NCBI RefSeq assembly: GCF_900110945.1
Contig: NZ_FOFL01000002.1
Coordinates: 496,001 to 560,000, forward strand
DNA: 64,000 nt
Direction: 5' to 3'
Source: Devosia sp. YR412
GTDB taxonomy: Bacteria; Pseudomonadota; Alphaproteobacteria; Rhizobiales; Devosiaceae
Made by a program: the position numbers and the translations under genes. Position 1 is the first letter of the stretch. Every line of letters starts with the position of its first letter. Shown piece after piece: positions 26,270 through 35,400 of this stretch. The notes beneath the pieces are model-generated. The model saw only the letters and a list, made by a program, of their open reading frames with translations. It was not told where the DNA came from and ran no database searches.

Positions 26270-27487
26270 ATGGTCAGGCGGGGCATGGCGCGCACAGGGC
26301 TGGACGATCTGAGCCGCGGCACCAACCAGACCGGCGTGCGGCTTTACAACGAGCGCCTGGTACTGTCGCTTATCCGCCGCCACGGCAGCCTGCCCAAGGC
26401 CGATATCGCCCGCCGCACCGGCCTATCGCCGCAGACCATTTCCACAATAGCCAATGGCCTTGAGGCTGACGGCATCATTACAAGGCTCGATCCGCTGCGC
26501 GGCAAGGTGGGCCAGCCCCTGGTGCCCTATGCGCTCAATGCGCGCGGGGCGTTTTTCCTCGGCCTCAAGATTGGCCGTCGCAGCTCGGACGTCGTGCTGA
26601 TGGATTTTGCCGGCGCGGTGCTCGGCCGCATTCACCAGCCGCACCCCTATCCGACCCCTGACATCATCCGCATCCTGGCCAGGCGCGGCATCGACGAACT
26701 GACGCCGGTGCTCGATGCCGCCGAGCGCCGCCGCATCGCCGGTTTCGGCATCGCCTCACCCTTCGAACTGTGGAATTGGGAAAGCCAGCTCGGCGCGCCG
26801 CCCGATGTGCTCGAAGCCTGGCGCCAAGCCGACATCCGCGCCGATATCGCCGGTATCAGTCCCTGGCCGGTGTATTTCCACAATGACGGCACCGCCGCCT
26901 GTGCCGCCGAACTGGTGCTCGGCAATGGCCAGCATGGCGATGACTTCCTCTATATTTTCCTCGGCTCCTTCATCGGCGGCGGAGTGGTGCTCAATGGCCA
27001 CCTGTTTCCCGGCCGCACCGGCTATGGCGGCGCCATCGGCCCCCTGCCCGTGCCCAATGGAGCCGGCGGCTTCCAGCAGTTGATCCGCAGCGCCTCGATC
27101 TACGTGCTGGCCGAAAGGCTTGAAGCCGCGGGCATCGACCCGCAAACCCTCTGGCGCGAGCCCGGCGCCTGGGGCGAACTGGGCCAGCCGCTGCTCGACT
27201 GGATCAACGAGGCAGCCCATAGCCTGGCTCTCGCCGCCGTCAGCGCCGTGTCCATCGTCGACTTCCGCAGCGTGGTGATCGATGGCGCCTTCCCCGCCTC
27301 GGTGCGCGCTGCACTGGTCGAGGCCACGCAAGCCGCCCTCAACGATTTCGACCTGCAGGGTCTTGCCCCGTTCAGCATCGCCGAGGGCACTATTGGCTTT
27401 GGCGCCCGCGAGATCGGCGGCGCCTGTCTGCCCCTGCTCGCCAATTTCACCCAGGACCGCGAAGTACTGTTCAAGGAAAGTCCTTGA
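26270..27487 (+). CDS. ROK family transcriptional regulator
   Basis: A 405-residue ROK repressor. The N-terminal winged helix-turn-helix is at about 28-80 (LSLIRRHGSLPKADIARRTG, then TISTIANGLEADGII). The ROK sugar-kinase-like fold follows, with YFHNDGTAACAAELVLG and an IGGGVVLNGHLFPGRTGYGG block. The usual zinc-binding CxCGxxGC motif is not apparent. GGGGAG lies 9 bases before the ATG. Placed divergently from the FrcB-like operon, it most likely represses it in the absence of the sugar. Confidence 0.87.
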   Translation: MVRRGMARTGLDDLSRGTNQTGVRLYNERLVLSLIRRHGSLPKADIARRTGLSPQTISTIANGLEADGIITRLDPLRGKVGQPLVPYALNARGAFFLGLKIGRRSSDVVLMDFAGAVLGRIHQPHPYPTPDIIRILARRGIDELTPVLDAAERRRIAGFGIASPFELWNWESQLGAPPDVLEAWRQADIRADIAGISPWPVYFHNDGTAACAAELVLGNGQHGDDFLYIFLGSFIGGGVVLNGHLFPGRTGYGGAIGPLPVPNGAGGFQQLIRSASIYVLAERLEAAGIDPQTLWREPGAWGELGQPLLDWINEAAHSLALAAVSAVSIVDFRSVVIDGAFPASVRAALVEATQAALNDFDLQGLAPFSIAEGTIGFGAREIGGACLPLLANFTQDREVLFKESP

Positions 27488-27544
27488 TCAACTTGGGCAT
27501 TTTCTGAGTTAGACCCGGTAACTACTCCGCAATGCCCTGCCGCT

Positions 27545-29806
27545 ATGCTCCGTGTACACACGTATGGCAGCGGTATGGGGATGCAGGCCAAAACATCGAC
27601 GCTTCAGCGCTGGCAATTCTCTGCCGCCGTTCTGCTGCCTGTCGTGCTGGCCCTGGTCATCACGGCCGCGGCGGTGCTCGCCTTCGTGTTCTGGACCACC
27701 ACCAATATTGACCAGCGCGCCGTCGAGCGGCAGCAGGCCATGTTGCAAGGCGTCATGGCCACCCGGCGCGGCCTGCTGGTGCAGCAATTGGGGACTGTCG
27801 CCACCCGCAACGATACCGTCGTCAATGCCGGCGTGATCCTCAACTTCCAGTGGGTCGACGCCAATCTCGGCAAATGGCTGCATGACGTCTATGGCCACGA
27901 CCTGACCGTGGTTCTCGATGCCGCCGGCCACCCGCTCTACATCATGGAAAACGGCGTCACCGTCGAACAGCCGGCGTTCGAACAGCTGGCTGCACCGCTG
28001 CGTGCCTTGATCGACGATGTTCGCGCCATGCCGGTCCAGCCCACGACGGCGGGGCATTTTGCCCCGGCCCGCGCCCTGTCCGATCTCGCCGTGATCGACG
28101 GCATGCCCGCCATGATCGGCGTGATGGCCATCTCTTCTGCCACCGGCACCGTGGCGCAAAGCCCGGGCACCCAGACGCTGCTCGCCGGCATAAAACTGCT
28201 CGACCAGCAGGCATCGGACTATCTCAGCCGCGAGTTCATGTTCGAAAATGGTCACTTCAGCCTGACCCGGCCCGATGATGAGGCGCGCGCCGTGTTTCCG
28301 GTGTTCAGCAACTCGGGTCGCTTCGTCGCCTTCTTCGAATGGGACCGCGACCGGCCCGGCCTGATGATGCTGCGCCACATGGGGCCGGCCCTGCTCGCCG
28401 CCTTCATCATCGCCGCCGTGCTGGTTTTCCTGCTGCTGCGCCAGTTGCGGCAATCCTCTGCCGCCATTGAGGCCGGCCGGAAAAACGCTGAATACCAGGC
28501 CGCGCATGATCGGCTGACCGGCCTGCCCAATCGCGCCAGCCTCGATGGCGCACTGGCCCGCGCCCTCACCGAGCAGAGCGCCCCGAACAGCTACGTGGCC
28601 TTGTTGATGCTCGACCTCGATCGCTTCAAGCAAGTCAATGACACGCTGGGCCACCAGGCCGGCGACGAGCTGATCTGTGCCGTTGGCCGCCGCATCCGCA
28701 CCATCGTCGGCCCCGATGTGCTGATCGCCCGGCTCGGCGGCGACGAATTCGTCGTGATGATCGAAGCCCAGGAATATGACGTCGACCCCACGGCCGTGGC
28801 CTCCCGCATCATCGACACCATCGGCAAGCCCTTCGACCTGCAGCAGTTCAAGGCCCATGTCGGCGCCAGCATCGGCATCGTCAGCGCCGTCGGCGGTAAT
28901 GCCGAGCCGCGCGAGCTGATGCGCAAGGCCGATATCGCGCTTTACGAGGCCAAGTCCGGCGGCCGCAACCGTGCCGTGGTCTACGAAGAGCATATGAACG
29001 AGCTGGTCCAGCTCCAGCACACCATCGAAGGCGAATTGCGCGAAGCCCTGCAGCGCGAAGACCAGTTGAACGTGGTGTTCCAACCGCTGGTCGATCAGCA
29101 CAGCCGCGAGGTGATCGGCGCCGAAGCCCTGGCCCGCTGGCATCATCCAAAATTCGGCCATATCTCTCCGGCCCGCTTCATTCCCGTCGCCGAGGCTACC
29201 GGCCTGATCGATGCCTTGGGCGAATTCGTGCTGCGCCGCGCTTGCGCGCTCGGCGCCACCGCGCCGGGCCGCACCATTGCCGTCAACATCTCGCCGACCC
29301 AATTGCGCAATCCGCGCTTTGCCAATCAGGTCTTCGACATCCTGCGCCAGAGCGGCATGCAGCCGGCCGATCTCGAGCTTGAAATCACTGAGTCCATCCT
29401 GCTCGACGATGAGCATGTCTCGGCCCAGCACCTCAAGACCTTCCGTGCGGCGGGCATCCACATCGCGCTGGATGACTTCGGCACAGGCTATTCTTCGCTC
29501 AGCTATCTCAAGCGCTATCCCGTTGATCGCATCAAGATCGACCGCTCCTTCGTCATGCAGCTCAGCGATGGCCATGTTTCGGTCGCCATCACCCAGGCGA
29601 TCGTCACCCTGGCCCATGCCATGGACCTCGAAGTCACCGCCGAAGGCGTCGAGACCGAGGAACAGGCTTTCATCCTCAGCCAGCTCGGCTGCAATACCCT
29701 CCAGGGCTTCCTGTTCTCTGGCGGCGTGGCCGCTGAACGCATCAGCACGCTGTTTGCGGCGCAGGATACCCCGGCAAAACGCCGCTCAACTACGCATGCC
29801 GCGTGA
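27545..29806 (+). CDS. CHASE4-GGDEF-EAL cyclic-di-GMP protein
   Basis: A 753-residue membrane protein. Helix 1 (about 26-48) and helix 2 (about 281-300) bracket a periplasmic CHASE4-type sensor. The GGDEF motif is intact at 398-402, and the EAL motif is intact at 527-529 (GAEALARWHHP), followed by NISPTQLRN, ALDDFGTGYSSLSYL and AEGVET. An RxxD inhibitory site five residues before GGDEF is absent (GPDV there). Both synthesis and hydrolysis of cyclic-di-GMP are therefore possible. The start is uncertain; ATGs at 27575 and 27581 are alternatives. Confidence 0.9.
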   Translation: MLRVHTYGSGMGMQAKTSTLQRWQFSAAVLLPVVLALVITAAAVLAFVFWTTTNIDQRAVERQQAMLQGVMATRRGLLVQQLGTVATRNDTVVNAGVILNFQWVDANLGKWLHDVYGHDLTVVLDAAGHPLYIMENGVTVEQPAFEQLAAPLRALIDDVRAMPVQPTTAGHFAPARALSDLAVIDGMPAMIGVMAISSATGTVAQSPGTQTLLAGIKLLDQQASDYLSREFMFENGHFSLTRPDDEARAVFPVFSNSGRFVAFFEWDRDRPGLMMLRHMGPALLAAFIIAAVLVFLLLRQLRQSSAAIEAGRKNAEYQAAHDRLTGLPNRASLDGALARALTEQSAPNSYVALLMLDLDRFKQVNDTLGHQAGDELICAVGRRIRTIVGPDVLIARLGGDEFVVMIEAQEYDVDPTAVASRIIDTIGKPFDLQQFKAHVGASIGIVSAVGGNAEPRELMRKADIALYEAKSGGRNRAVVYEEHMNELVQLQHTIEGELREALQREDQLNVVFQPLVDQHSREVIGAEALARWHHPKFGHISPARFIPVAEATGLIDALGEFVLRRACALGATAPGRTIAVNISPTQLRNPRFANQVFDILRQSGMQPADLELEITESILLDDEHVSAQHLKTFRAAGIHIALDDFGTGYSSLSYLKRYPVDRIKIDRSFVMQLSDGHVSVAITQAIVTLAHAMDLEVTAEGVETEEQAFILSQLGCNTLQGFLFSGGVAAERISTLFAAQDTPAKRRSTTHAA

Positions 29807-29901
29807 AGACCCGATTAACTCCATTCCACATTGGCAGCGCAAATTCATCACTCGCTAAGGGGCGTTAAGCACACTCGGTGAATCCATCGGGGTATCCGAG
29901 C

Positions 29902-31389
29902 ATGCCTGCGCCACGTCAATCGGGATGGGAGTTCTCGCGAAAGGTCCTCGTGCCGGTCGTGGTTGCGATTTTGACGACCATCGCTACGGTCACGGCCTTC
30001 ATCGCCTGGTCGATCAGCCGCACCGATGCCGAGGCCCTGGCGCGTCAGGCGACTCTGGTCGAGCGCGCCATGCAGGACCAGATCGCCGCCGTGCCGCAGC
30101 GCCAGGCCGACCTCGCCATTGGTGACGAAGCGCTGACCGCTATCGCCAGTCACGACACCAACTGGCTCAACGACCATGTCGGCGCTCCCGCCTATGAGAA
30201 GCACGGCCAGAACCGTGTCTATCTGCTCGATGCCGATACCAACCCGGTCTATGCCATGCGCGACGGCGACGAGGCACCGGCCGCTTCCTTCGGCACCGTG
30301 CGCGCGTCGGTGCTGCCGCTGATCGCCCAGCTGCATTCGCCGGGCAACCTGGCCGTCATCGAGGCCTATAACAGCTTCATCCGCGGCCAGATGCCCTCGG
30401 TGGCCGATGTCGCCTTGCTCGACGACCAGCCCGCCATCGTCAGCGTCATGCCCATGCTGCCGGCCATGAGCATGGATTTCCCCCAGCTTGGCCGCGAACC
30501 GGTCTATGTCGCCGCCGTGCTGCTCGACCGGCAGATGGCCATGGCGCTGAGCAGCCAATATCTGTTCACCGACGCGCGCTTCGATATCACGCCAACCAAC
30601 ACCGGCTCGGAAGCCGCCCTCGCCATTCGCGGCATGAATGGCCGCCCGGTCGCCTGGTTCATCTGGCAGCCCGACCGCCCCGGCGCCCGCATGCTGGGCG
30701 ATACCCTGCCCGCCCTGCTCGGCGCGCTGGCCGTCGCCGGCACCATCATCGTCCTTCTGATGCGCAACCTGCAGCGCGCCTCCGACGAATTGCAGGCCGA
30801 GCGCGCCGAAGCCCAGCACCGTGCCCTGCATGACCCGCTCACCGGCCTCGGCAATCGCTCGTTGTTCGAGGAGAGGCTAGCCGTGGCGCTGCAGGACCTG
30901 CCACGGGGCAAACCGGGCATTGCCGTGCTGGCGCTCGATCTCGACCGTTTCAAACAGGTCAATGACACATTGGGCCATGACGCCGGTGACGAATTGCTGC
31001 GCCAGGTCGGCGCCCGCATTACCGCGACATTGCGCGCGACGGATACCTTGGTCCGCTTCGGCGGCGACGAATTCGCCATCATCCAGATCGGCATCAACCT
31101 GCATTCCGACGCCGGCCGCCTTGCGCAGCGCGTCATCGACCGGCTGCATACCCCATTCCAGCTCTCCGGCACGCCCGTCGAAATCGGCGTCAGCATCGGC
31201 ATTGCTACCGCCCCAGACCTCGCCGACAATCAGGCCGATCTGGTCAAGCTCGCCGACGAGGCGCTCTATCTCGCCAAATCCGGCGGGCGAAACCGCTATT
31301 GCTTCAATCCCGAAATTGTCCTGCCGGCCGGTCATCCCGTGCAGCTAAACCTCGCCGTGCAGCAGGCCTTCCAGCCGCGCAAAGCCTAG
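29902..31389 (+). CDS. CHASE4-GGDEF diguanylate cyclase
   Basis: A 495-residue diguanylate cyclase with the same two-helix, CHASE4-sensor layout as the gene upstream. The GGDEF motif is intact at 387-391 and an RxxD inhibitory site (RATD) is at 378-381, so product feedback is expected. There is no EAL domain. I use the ATG at 29902, with GGGG upstream; a GTG at 29878 is possible. Its stop shares a CTAG with the convergent topoisomerase gene. It is probably a tandem paralogue of the preceding gene. Confidence 0.9.
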   Translation: MPAPRQSGWEFSRKVLVPVVVAILTTIATVTAFIAWSISRTDAEALARQATLVERAMQDQIAAVPQRQADLAIGDEALTAIASHDTNWLNDHVGAPAYEKHGQNRVYLLDADTNPVYAMRDGDEAPAASFGTVRASVLPLIAQLHSPGNLAVIEAYNSFIRGQMPSVADVALLDDQPAIVSVMPMLPAMSMDFPQLGREPVYVAAVLLDRQMAMALSSQYLFTDARFDITPTNTGSEAALAIRGMNGRPVAWFIWQPDRPGARMLGDTLPALLGALAVAGTIIVLLMRNLQRASDELQAERAEAQHRALHDPLTGLGNRSLFEERLAVALQDLPRGKPGIAVLALDLDRFKQVNDTLGHDAGDELLRQVGARITATLRATDTLVRFGGDEFAIIQIGINLHSDAGRLAQRVIDRLHTPFQLSGTPVEIGVSIGIATAPDLADNQADLVKLADEALYLAKSGGRNRYCFNPEIVLPAGHPVQLNLAVQQAFQPRKA

Positions 31390-32381
31390 GCCATCGCGGC
31401 TAGCACAACGCCGAGCCGCTTCTCCCGCGCCAACAAACCCGCTCGACCATTGCCTGCACCATCCCACAGGGGCTTGAGCTTGCCCTTGTCGAAAAGCTTG
31501 AACAGGCAGGGCGCGATATAGCTCTTGCGGCAGATTGCCGGCGTATTGCGCAGCACTTCCGAGACCTGTTTGGCGACCTGAGCCATCTGCCGCCGCCGCG
31601 CCGTTTCCGACGTGCCCGGCACCAATTGTGCCAGCACCTCGCCGGCCAGCGAGCTGGCATGCAGCGTACGGAAATCCTTGGCGGAAATATCGACCCCCGC
31701 CAGTTCGCGCAGATAGTCATTGATCGCCGAGGTGTTGATCGGCCTCACTTTGCCCGCCTCGTCGCGATAGACCAGCAAGCGCTTGCCGGACAACGTCTTG
31801 ATCCGCCCTACCGCATCGGCGAGCCGCGCATCTGTCAGGCAATACTCCGCCCGTTTGCCGCCCTTGGCATCGAAGGCCATGCAGACCTCGTCGCCGGCCA
31901 CCCGCACATCACGCGCATACAGCGTACCCGCGCCGCGCGTGCCGTTGGCATCGAGATATTTCTCACGCCCCACCCGCATCGCCGTCTTGTCGATCAACGC
32001 TACGGCAATTGCCATGGCCAGCTCGCGACTGCCGGTTTCGGCGCCCAGCCCTTCGGCAATCTTCTTCCGCACCCGCGGCAAAACCGCCGTCAGCGCCGCC
32101 AGCCGCTTCTGCTTCTTGCCGTCGCGACGCAATTCCCAATCGGGATGATAGATATATTGCTCGCGGCCCGCCTCATCCACACCCAGCACCTGGATATGCG
32201 CCTTCTCGCTGGCCGCAATGCGCACCGTCTTCCATGCCGGCGGAATGCCCAGGGCCTTGATACGCGCCCGTGTGGCCGCATCGGCAATCAGCACACCCGC
32301 CCCATCCCGATAGGAAAAGCCCTTGCCGCTCTTGGCGCGGACAAGGGTCAGATCGCTGCGGTTCACCCGGACCAGGCGCAT
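31386..32381 (-). CDS. DNA topoisomerase IB (poxvirus type)
   Basis: A 331-residue type IB topoisomerase, which relaxes supercoils by single-strand nicking through a 3'-phosphotyrosine. The catalytic tyrosine is Y288 in CRKSYIAP. The catalytic pocket is visible in KTAMRVGREKYL, the catalytic domain helix with DFRTLHAS (R-x-x-H), and the N-terminal GIPPAWKTVRIA block. Length and layout match bacterial homologues. It starts 2 bases after a tiny membrane protein gene on the same strand. Confidence 0.93.
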   Translation of the reverse strand: MRLVRVNRSDLTLVRAKSGKGFSYRDGAGVLIADAATRARIKALGIPPAWKTVRIAASEKAHIQVLGVDEAGREQYIYHPDWELRRDGKKQKRLAALTAVLPRVRKKIAEGLGAETGSRELAMAIAVALIDKTAMRVGREKYLDANGTRGAGTLYARDVRVAGDEVCMAFDAKGGKRAEYCLTDARLADAVGRIKTLSGKRLLVYRDEAGKVRPINTSAINDYLRELAGVDISAKDFRTLHASSLAGEVLAQLVPGTSETARRRQMAQVAKQVSEVLRNTPAICRKSYIAPCLFKLFDKGKLKPLWDGAGNGRAGLLAREKRLGVVLAAMA

Positions 32382-32383
32382 GA

Positions 32384-32548
32384 TTATGCCGGTGCTGTCT
32401 GGGTCATCGAGAAGATCACATAGATGATGGCAAACAGCACCACCACGCCGATCAGCGAGGTGACCAGCACCCGCAGGTTCATCTTGCGCGGATTGGCCTG
32501 GCGCACATCGGTGGCACTCTTGTCGGGATCATAGGTGGGTTGGGGCAT
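32384..32548 (-). CDS. Small single-pass membrane protein, 54 aa
   Basis: No named family recognised. The ATG at 32548 is preceded by AAGGAGAG, an excellent ribosome site. A polar N-terminus of about 25 residues (PTYDPDKSATDVRQ) leads into one hydrophobic helix (LVTSLIGVVVLFAIIYVIF) and a short tail. It is 2 bases upstream of the topoisomerase IB gene, so the two are cotranscribed. A functional link is not known. Confidence 0.7.
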   Translation of the reverse strand: MPQPTYDPDKSATDVRQANPRKMNLRVLVTSLIGVVVLFAIIYVIFSMTQTAPA

Positions 32549-32678
32549 CGACGCTCTCCTTGCTGCTGTCTGCTCCAACGTAGCCCGCGCCTCGCGGTTC
32601 CGCTCGCGTCACCTGCGCCCTTGACGCAGTCCCCCGCACAGCCGACCCTTGCCCATGAGCAAATCGCAGGAAAACCCC

Positions 32679-34388
32679 ATGACCGACGCCGAAACCCTCA
32701 CCCGCATGATCATGGCCGGACAGGGCAAGGCGCCTGCAGATCTCGTCATCAAGAATGTGCGACTGCTCGATGTCATCGCCGGCGCGGTGACCGAGACCGA
32801 CATCGCCATTGTCGGCGACAGGATCGTTGGCACCCACGCCAGCTACGACGGCAAGGTGACGATCGACGGCACGGGTCGCTATGCGGTGCCCGGATTTATC
32901 GACACCCATCTCCACATCGAATCCTCGCTCGTTACCCCTTACGAATTCGACCGTTGTGTGCTGCCGCATGGCGTCACCACGGTGATCTGCGATCCGCACG
33001 AGATCGCCAATGTGCTGGGCGCTGAGGGCATCAGATACTTCCTCGACTGCGCCGAACAGACCGTGATGGACGTGCGCGTCAACCTCTCCTCCTGCGTCCC
33101 GGCCACCGCCTTCGAGACCGCCGGTGCGGCATTGGAGATCGAGGATCTCGAACCCTTCCGCGCCCACCCCAAGGTCATCGGCCTCGCCGAAATGATGAAT
33201 TTCCCTGGCGTGCTGAATGCCGATCCGGGCATCATCGCCAAGCTCGTGGCCTTCCAGACCGGCCATATCGATGGCCATGCGCCGCTGCTGCTCGGCGCGG
33301 CACTCAACGGCTACCTCGCCGCCGCCATCCGCACCGACCACGAAGCCACCAGCGCCGCCGAAGCGCGCGAAAAGCTTTCCAAGGGCATGGCCATCCTGAT
33401 CCGCGAAGGTTCGGTCTCCAAGGACCTCAAGGCGCTGGCCGAGGTGCTGGATGAAAACACCTCGAGCTTCGTCGCCCTCTGCACCGATGACCGCAATCCG
33501 CTCGATATCGCCGAGGAGGGCCATCTCGATAGCTCCATCCGCCGCCTCATCGCCATGGGCCGCCCGCTGCACCATGTCTACCGCGCCGCCAGTCACTCGG
33601 CTGCCCGCATCTTCGGCCTCGCCGACCGCGGCCTCGTCGCCCCCGGCTGGCGCGCCGATATCGCGCTGCTCAACAGCCTCGAAGATTGCCGCGTCAGCGA
33701 TGTCATCACCGCCGGCCGCCTCGTCGGCCCCGACCTCTTTGCGGCGCGCAAGCCGGTGGAGCCGGTGGGCCTCACCTCGATGAAAGCCAAGCCGGTCAGC
33801 GCCGATGACTTCATCGTCCCGGCGCGAGCCGACCGCAACCAGACCCCGGTGATCGGCGTCAAGCCGGGCCTGATCCTCACCTTCCGCGACAGCGCCACCC
33901 TGCCCAGCAGCGAGCGCGGCACGCTGCCTGATCTCGCCAATGACGTGCTCAAAGTCACCGTCATCGAGCGCCATGGCATCAACGGCAATATCGGCCGCGG
34001 CTTCGTGCGTGGCTTCGGCCTCAAGCGCGGCGCCATCGCTTCCTCGGTCGGCCACGACAGCCACAATATCACGGTGATCGGCGCCACCGACGAGGACATG
34101 GCCGTCGCCGTCAACCGGCTGATTGAGCTGAAAGGCGGCTTCGTTGTCTCCGATGGCGGCAAGGTCACCGCCGAACTGGCACTGCCGATTGCCGGCTTGA
34201 TGAGCCCCAAGCCCTTCGAAGAGGTGACCCACGATCTCCATGCCCTGCGCGACGCGGCCTATGCGCTCGACTGCGTGCTGCCCGAACCCTTCCTTCAGGT
34301 CGCCTTCCTTGCCCTCCCCGTCATCCCGCATCTCAAGATGACCGACCGCGGCCTGTTCGACGTCGATCTGTTCGATTTCGTCGACTAA
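32679..34388 (+). CDS. ade: Adenine deaminase (amidohydrolase family)
   Basis: A 569-residue Ade-type enzyme converting adenine to hypoxanthine and ammonia. The metal site is visible in GFIDTHLHIESS and GVTTVICDPHEIAN, then ALCTDDRNP (catalytic aspartate), with the C-terminal GFVVSDGGKVTAELALPIAGLMS domain. An AGGA sequence lies 8 bases before the ATG at 32679; an ATG at 32655 is also in frame. It starts the purine island and feeds xanthine dehydrogenase. Confidence 0.93.
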   Translation: MTDAETLTRMIMAGQGKAPADLVIKNVRLLDVIAGAVTETDIAIVGDRIVGTHASYDGKVTIDGTGRYAVPGFIDTHLHIESSLVTPYEFDRCVLPHGVTTVICDPHEIANVLGAEGIRYFLDCAEQTVMDVRVNLSSCVPATAFETAGAALEIEDLEPFRAHPKVIGLAEMMNFPGVLNADPGIIAKLVAFQTGHIDGHAPLLLGAALNGYLAAAIRTDHEATSAAEAREKLSKGMAILIREGSVSKDLKALAEVLDENTSSFVALCTDDRNPLDIAEEGHLDSSIRRLIAMGRPLHHVYRAASHSAARIFGLADRGLVAPGWRADIALLNSLEDCRVSDVITAGRLVGPDLFAARKPVEPVGLTSMKAKPVSADDFIVPARADRNQTPVIGVKPGLILTFRDSATLPSSERGTLPDLANDVLKVTVIERHGINGNIGRGFVRGFGLKRGAIASSVGHDSHNITVIGATDEDMAVAVNRLIELKGGFVVSDGGKVTAELALPIAGLMSPKPFEEVTHDLHALRDAAYALDCVLPEPFLQVAFLALPVIPHLKMTDRGLFDVDLFDFVD

Positions 34389-34461
34389 ATTCGGACATTG
34401 AAATTCAACTTTGCTTGGGCTCTAGTGCGGCCAGTTTCCGCCCGCCCTATCGAGCCCAAAA

Positions 34462-35217
34462 ATGACCGAAAAAGACTTCCTGCAGCCCGTCGATGATCAG
34501 GTCATCCGTCAGGTCAAGACCATTATCCGCACCGCCCGCTATGGCGCCCTCGCCGTGCTCGATCCGGTCAGTGGCGCGCCGCTGGTCAGCCGCGTCGGCA
34601 TCACCACGGATTTTGACGGCGTGCCGGTCATCCTGATTTCGGGCCTTGCCGCCCATTTCCAGGCCCTGGTCCATGATCCGCGCGCGTCGCTGCTACTGGG
34701 CGAGCCCGGCAAGGGCGATCCACTGGCCTATCCGCGCATTTCCATCGCCACCAAAGCGGTGATGATCGAGCGCGACACGCCCGAAGCCGCCCGCATTGGC
34801 GCCCGCTACCTGGCGCACCAGCCCAAGGCCAAGCTCTATATCGGCCTCGGCGATTTCCGCCTGTTCCGGCTCGAACCGCAATCGGCAAGCTTCAATGGCG
34901 GCTTCGGCAAGGCCTTTGCCATGACCGCGGAGCACCTGCTGTCCAAGGCCGACCCGGCGCTGGCCGCGGCCGAAGCCCATGCCGTCGAACACATGAACGA
35001 AGATCACTTCGACGCCGTCAACAACTACGCCCGCCACTATTTGCAGGCCCCGACCGGCAATTGGGCGCTAGCCGGCATCGACGCCGAAGGCATCAACATC
35101 GCGCTGGGCGATGATATCCGGCGGATCTTCTTCGACGAGCAGCTCAGTGTGCCGGAAGATATGCACATGACTCTGGTGAAGATGGCCAAGACGGCACGGA
35201 TGGCGCTGGGGGATTAG
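34462..35217 (+). CDS. HugZ-type FMN-binding split barrel protein with DUF2470 domain
   Basis: A 251-residue protein. The N-terminal half is a pyridoxamine-oxidase-like split barrel (TARYGALAVLDPVSGAPLVSRV...ILISGLAAHFQALVHDPRASLLLGEP). The C-terminal half has the DUF2470 pattern AVEHMNEDHFDAVNNYAR. This architecture is that of HugZ-like haem-utilisation proteins, though many members are uncharacterised. It is 73 bases after the adenine deaminase gene; a purine role is not obvious. Confidence 0.82.
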   Translation: MTEKDFLQPVDDQVIRQVKTIIRTARYGALAVLDPVSGAPLVSRVGITTDFDGVPVILISGLAAHFQALVHDPRASLLLGEPGKGDPLAYPRISIATKAVMIERDTPEAARIGARYLAHQPKAKLYIGLGDFRLFRLEPQSASFNGGFGKAFAMTAEHLLSKADPALAAAEAHAVEHMNEDHFDAVNNYARHYLQAPTGNWALAGIDAEGINIALGDDIRRIFFDEQLSVPEDMHMTLVKMAKTARMALGD

Positions 35218-35237
35218 CTCAGGGCTCATTGCCCAAT

Positions 35238-35355
35238 CATCACCCCACCCGACCCCTTCGGGGCCACCCTCCCCATTCAGGGGAGGCATGAGCAAGCCCG
35301 AATGCCCGTGTTCATCGTCTCCCTCCCCCTTGTGGGGAGGGATTGAGGGTGGGGT
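35238..35355. repeat. Palindromic intergenic repeat, copy C
   Basis: Between two convergent genes. The left arm is of the GACCCCTTCGGGGCCACCCT type and the right is of the GGGGAGGGATTGAGGGTGGG type, in the same order as copy A. The inner hairpins CCCCATTCAGGGG and CCCCCTTGTGGGG are intact. Confidence 0.9.
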
Positions 35356-35400
35356 TGGGAGCCACAAAGCTTTGAATAGTCTGGTCCGGCCGTCCGGCAC

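Noticed and set aside
27509..29617. 702-residue minus-strand frame opposite the GGDEF-EAL gene
   Set aside because: Composition mirrors the plus-strand gene and shows no domain; shadow frame.
32549..32678. Purine riboswitch before adenine deaminase
   Set aside because: The 130 bases show no aptamer-like paired arms that I can recognise, and no terminator hairpin.
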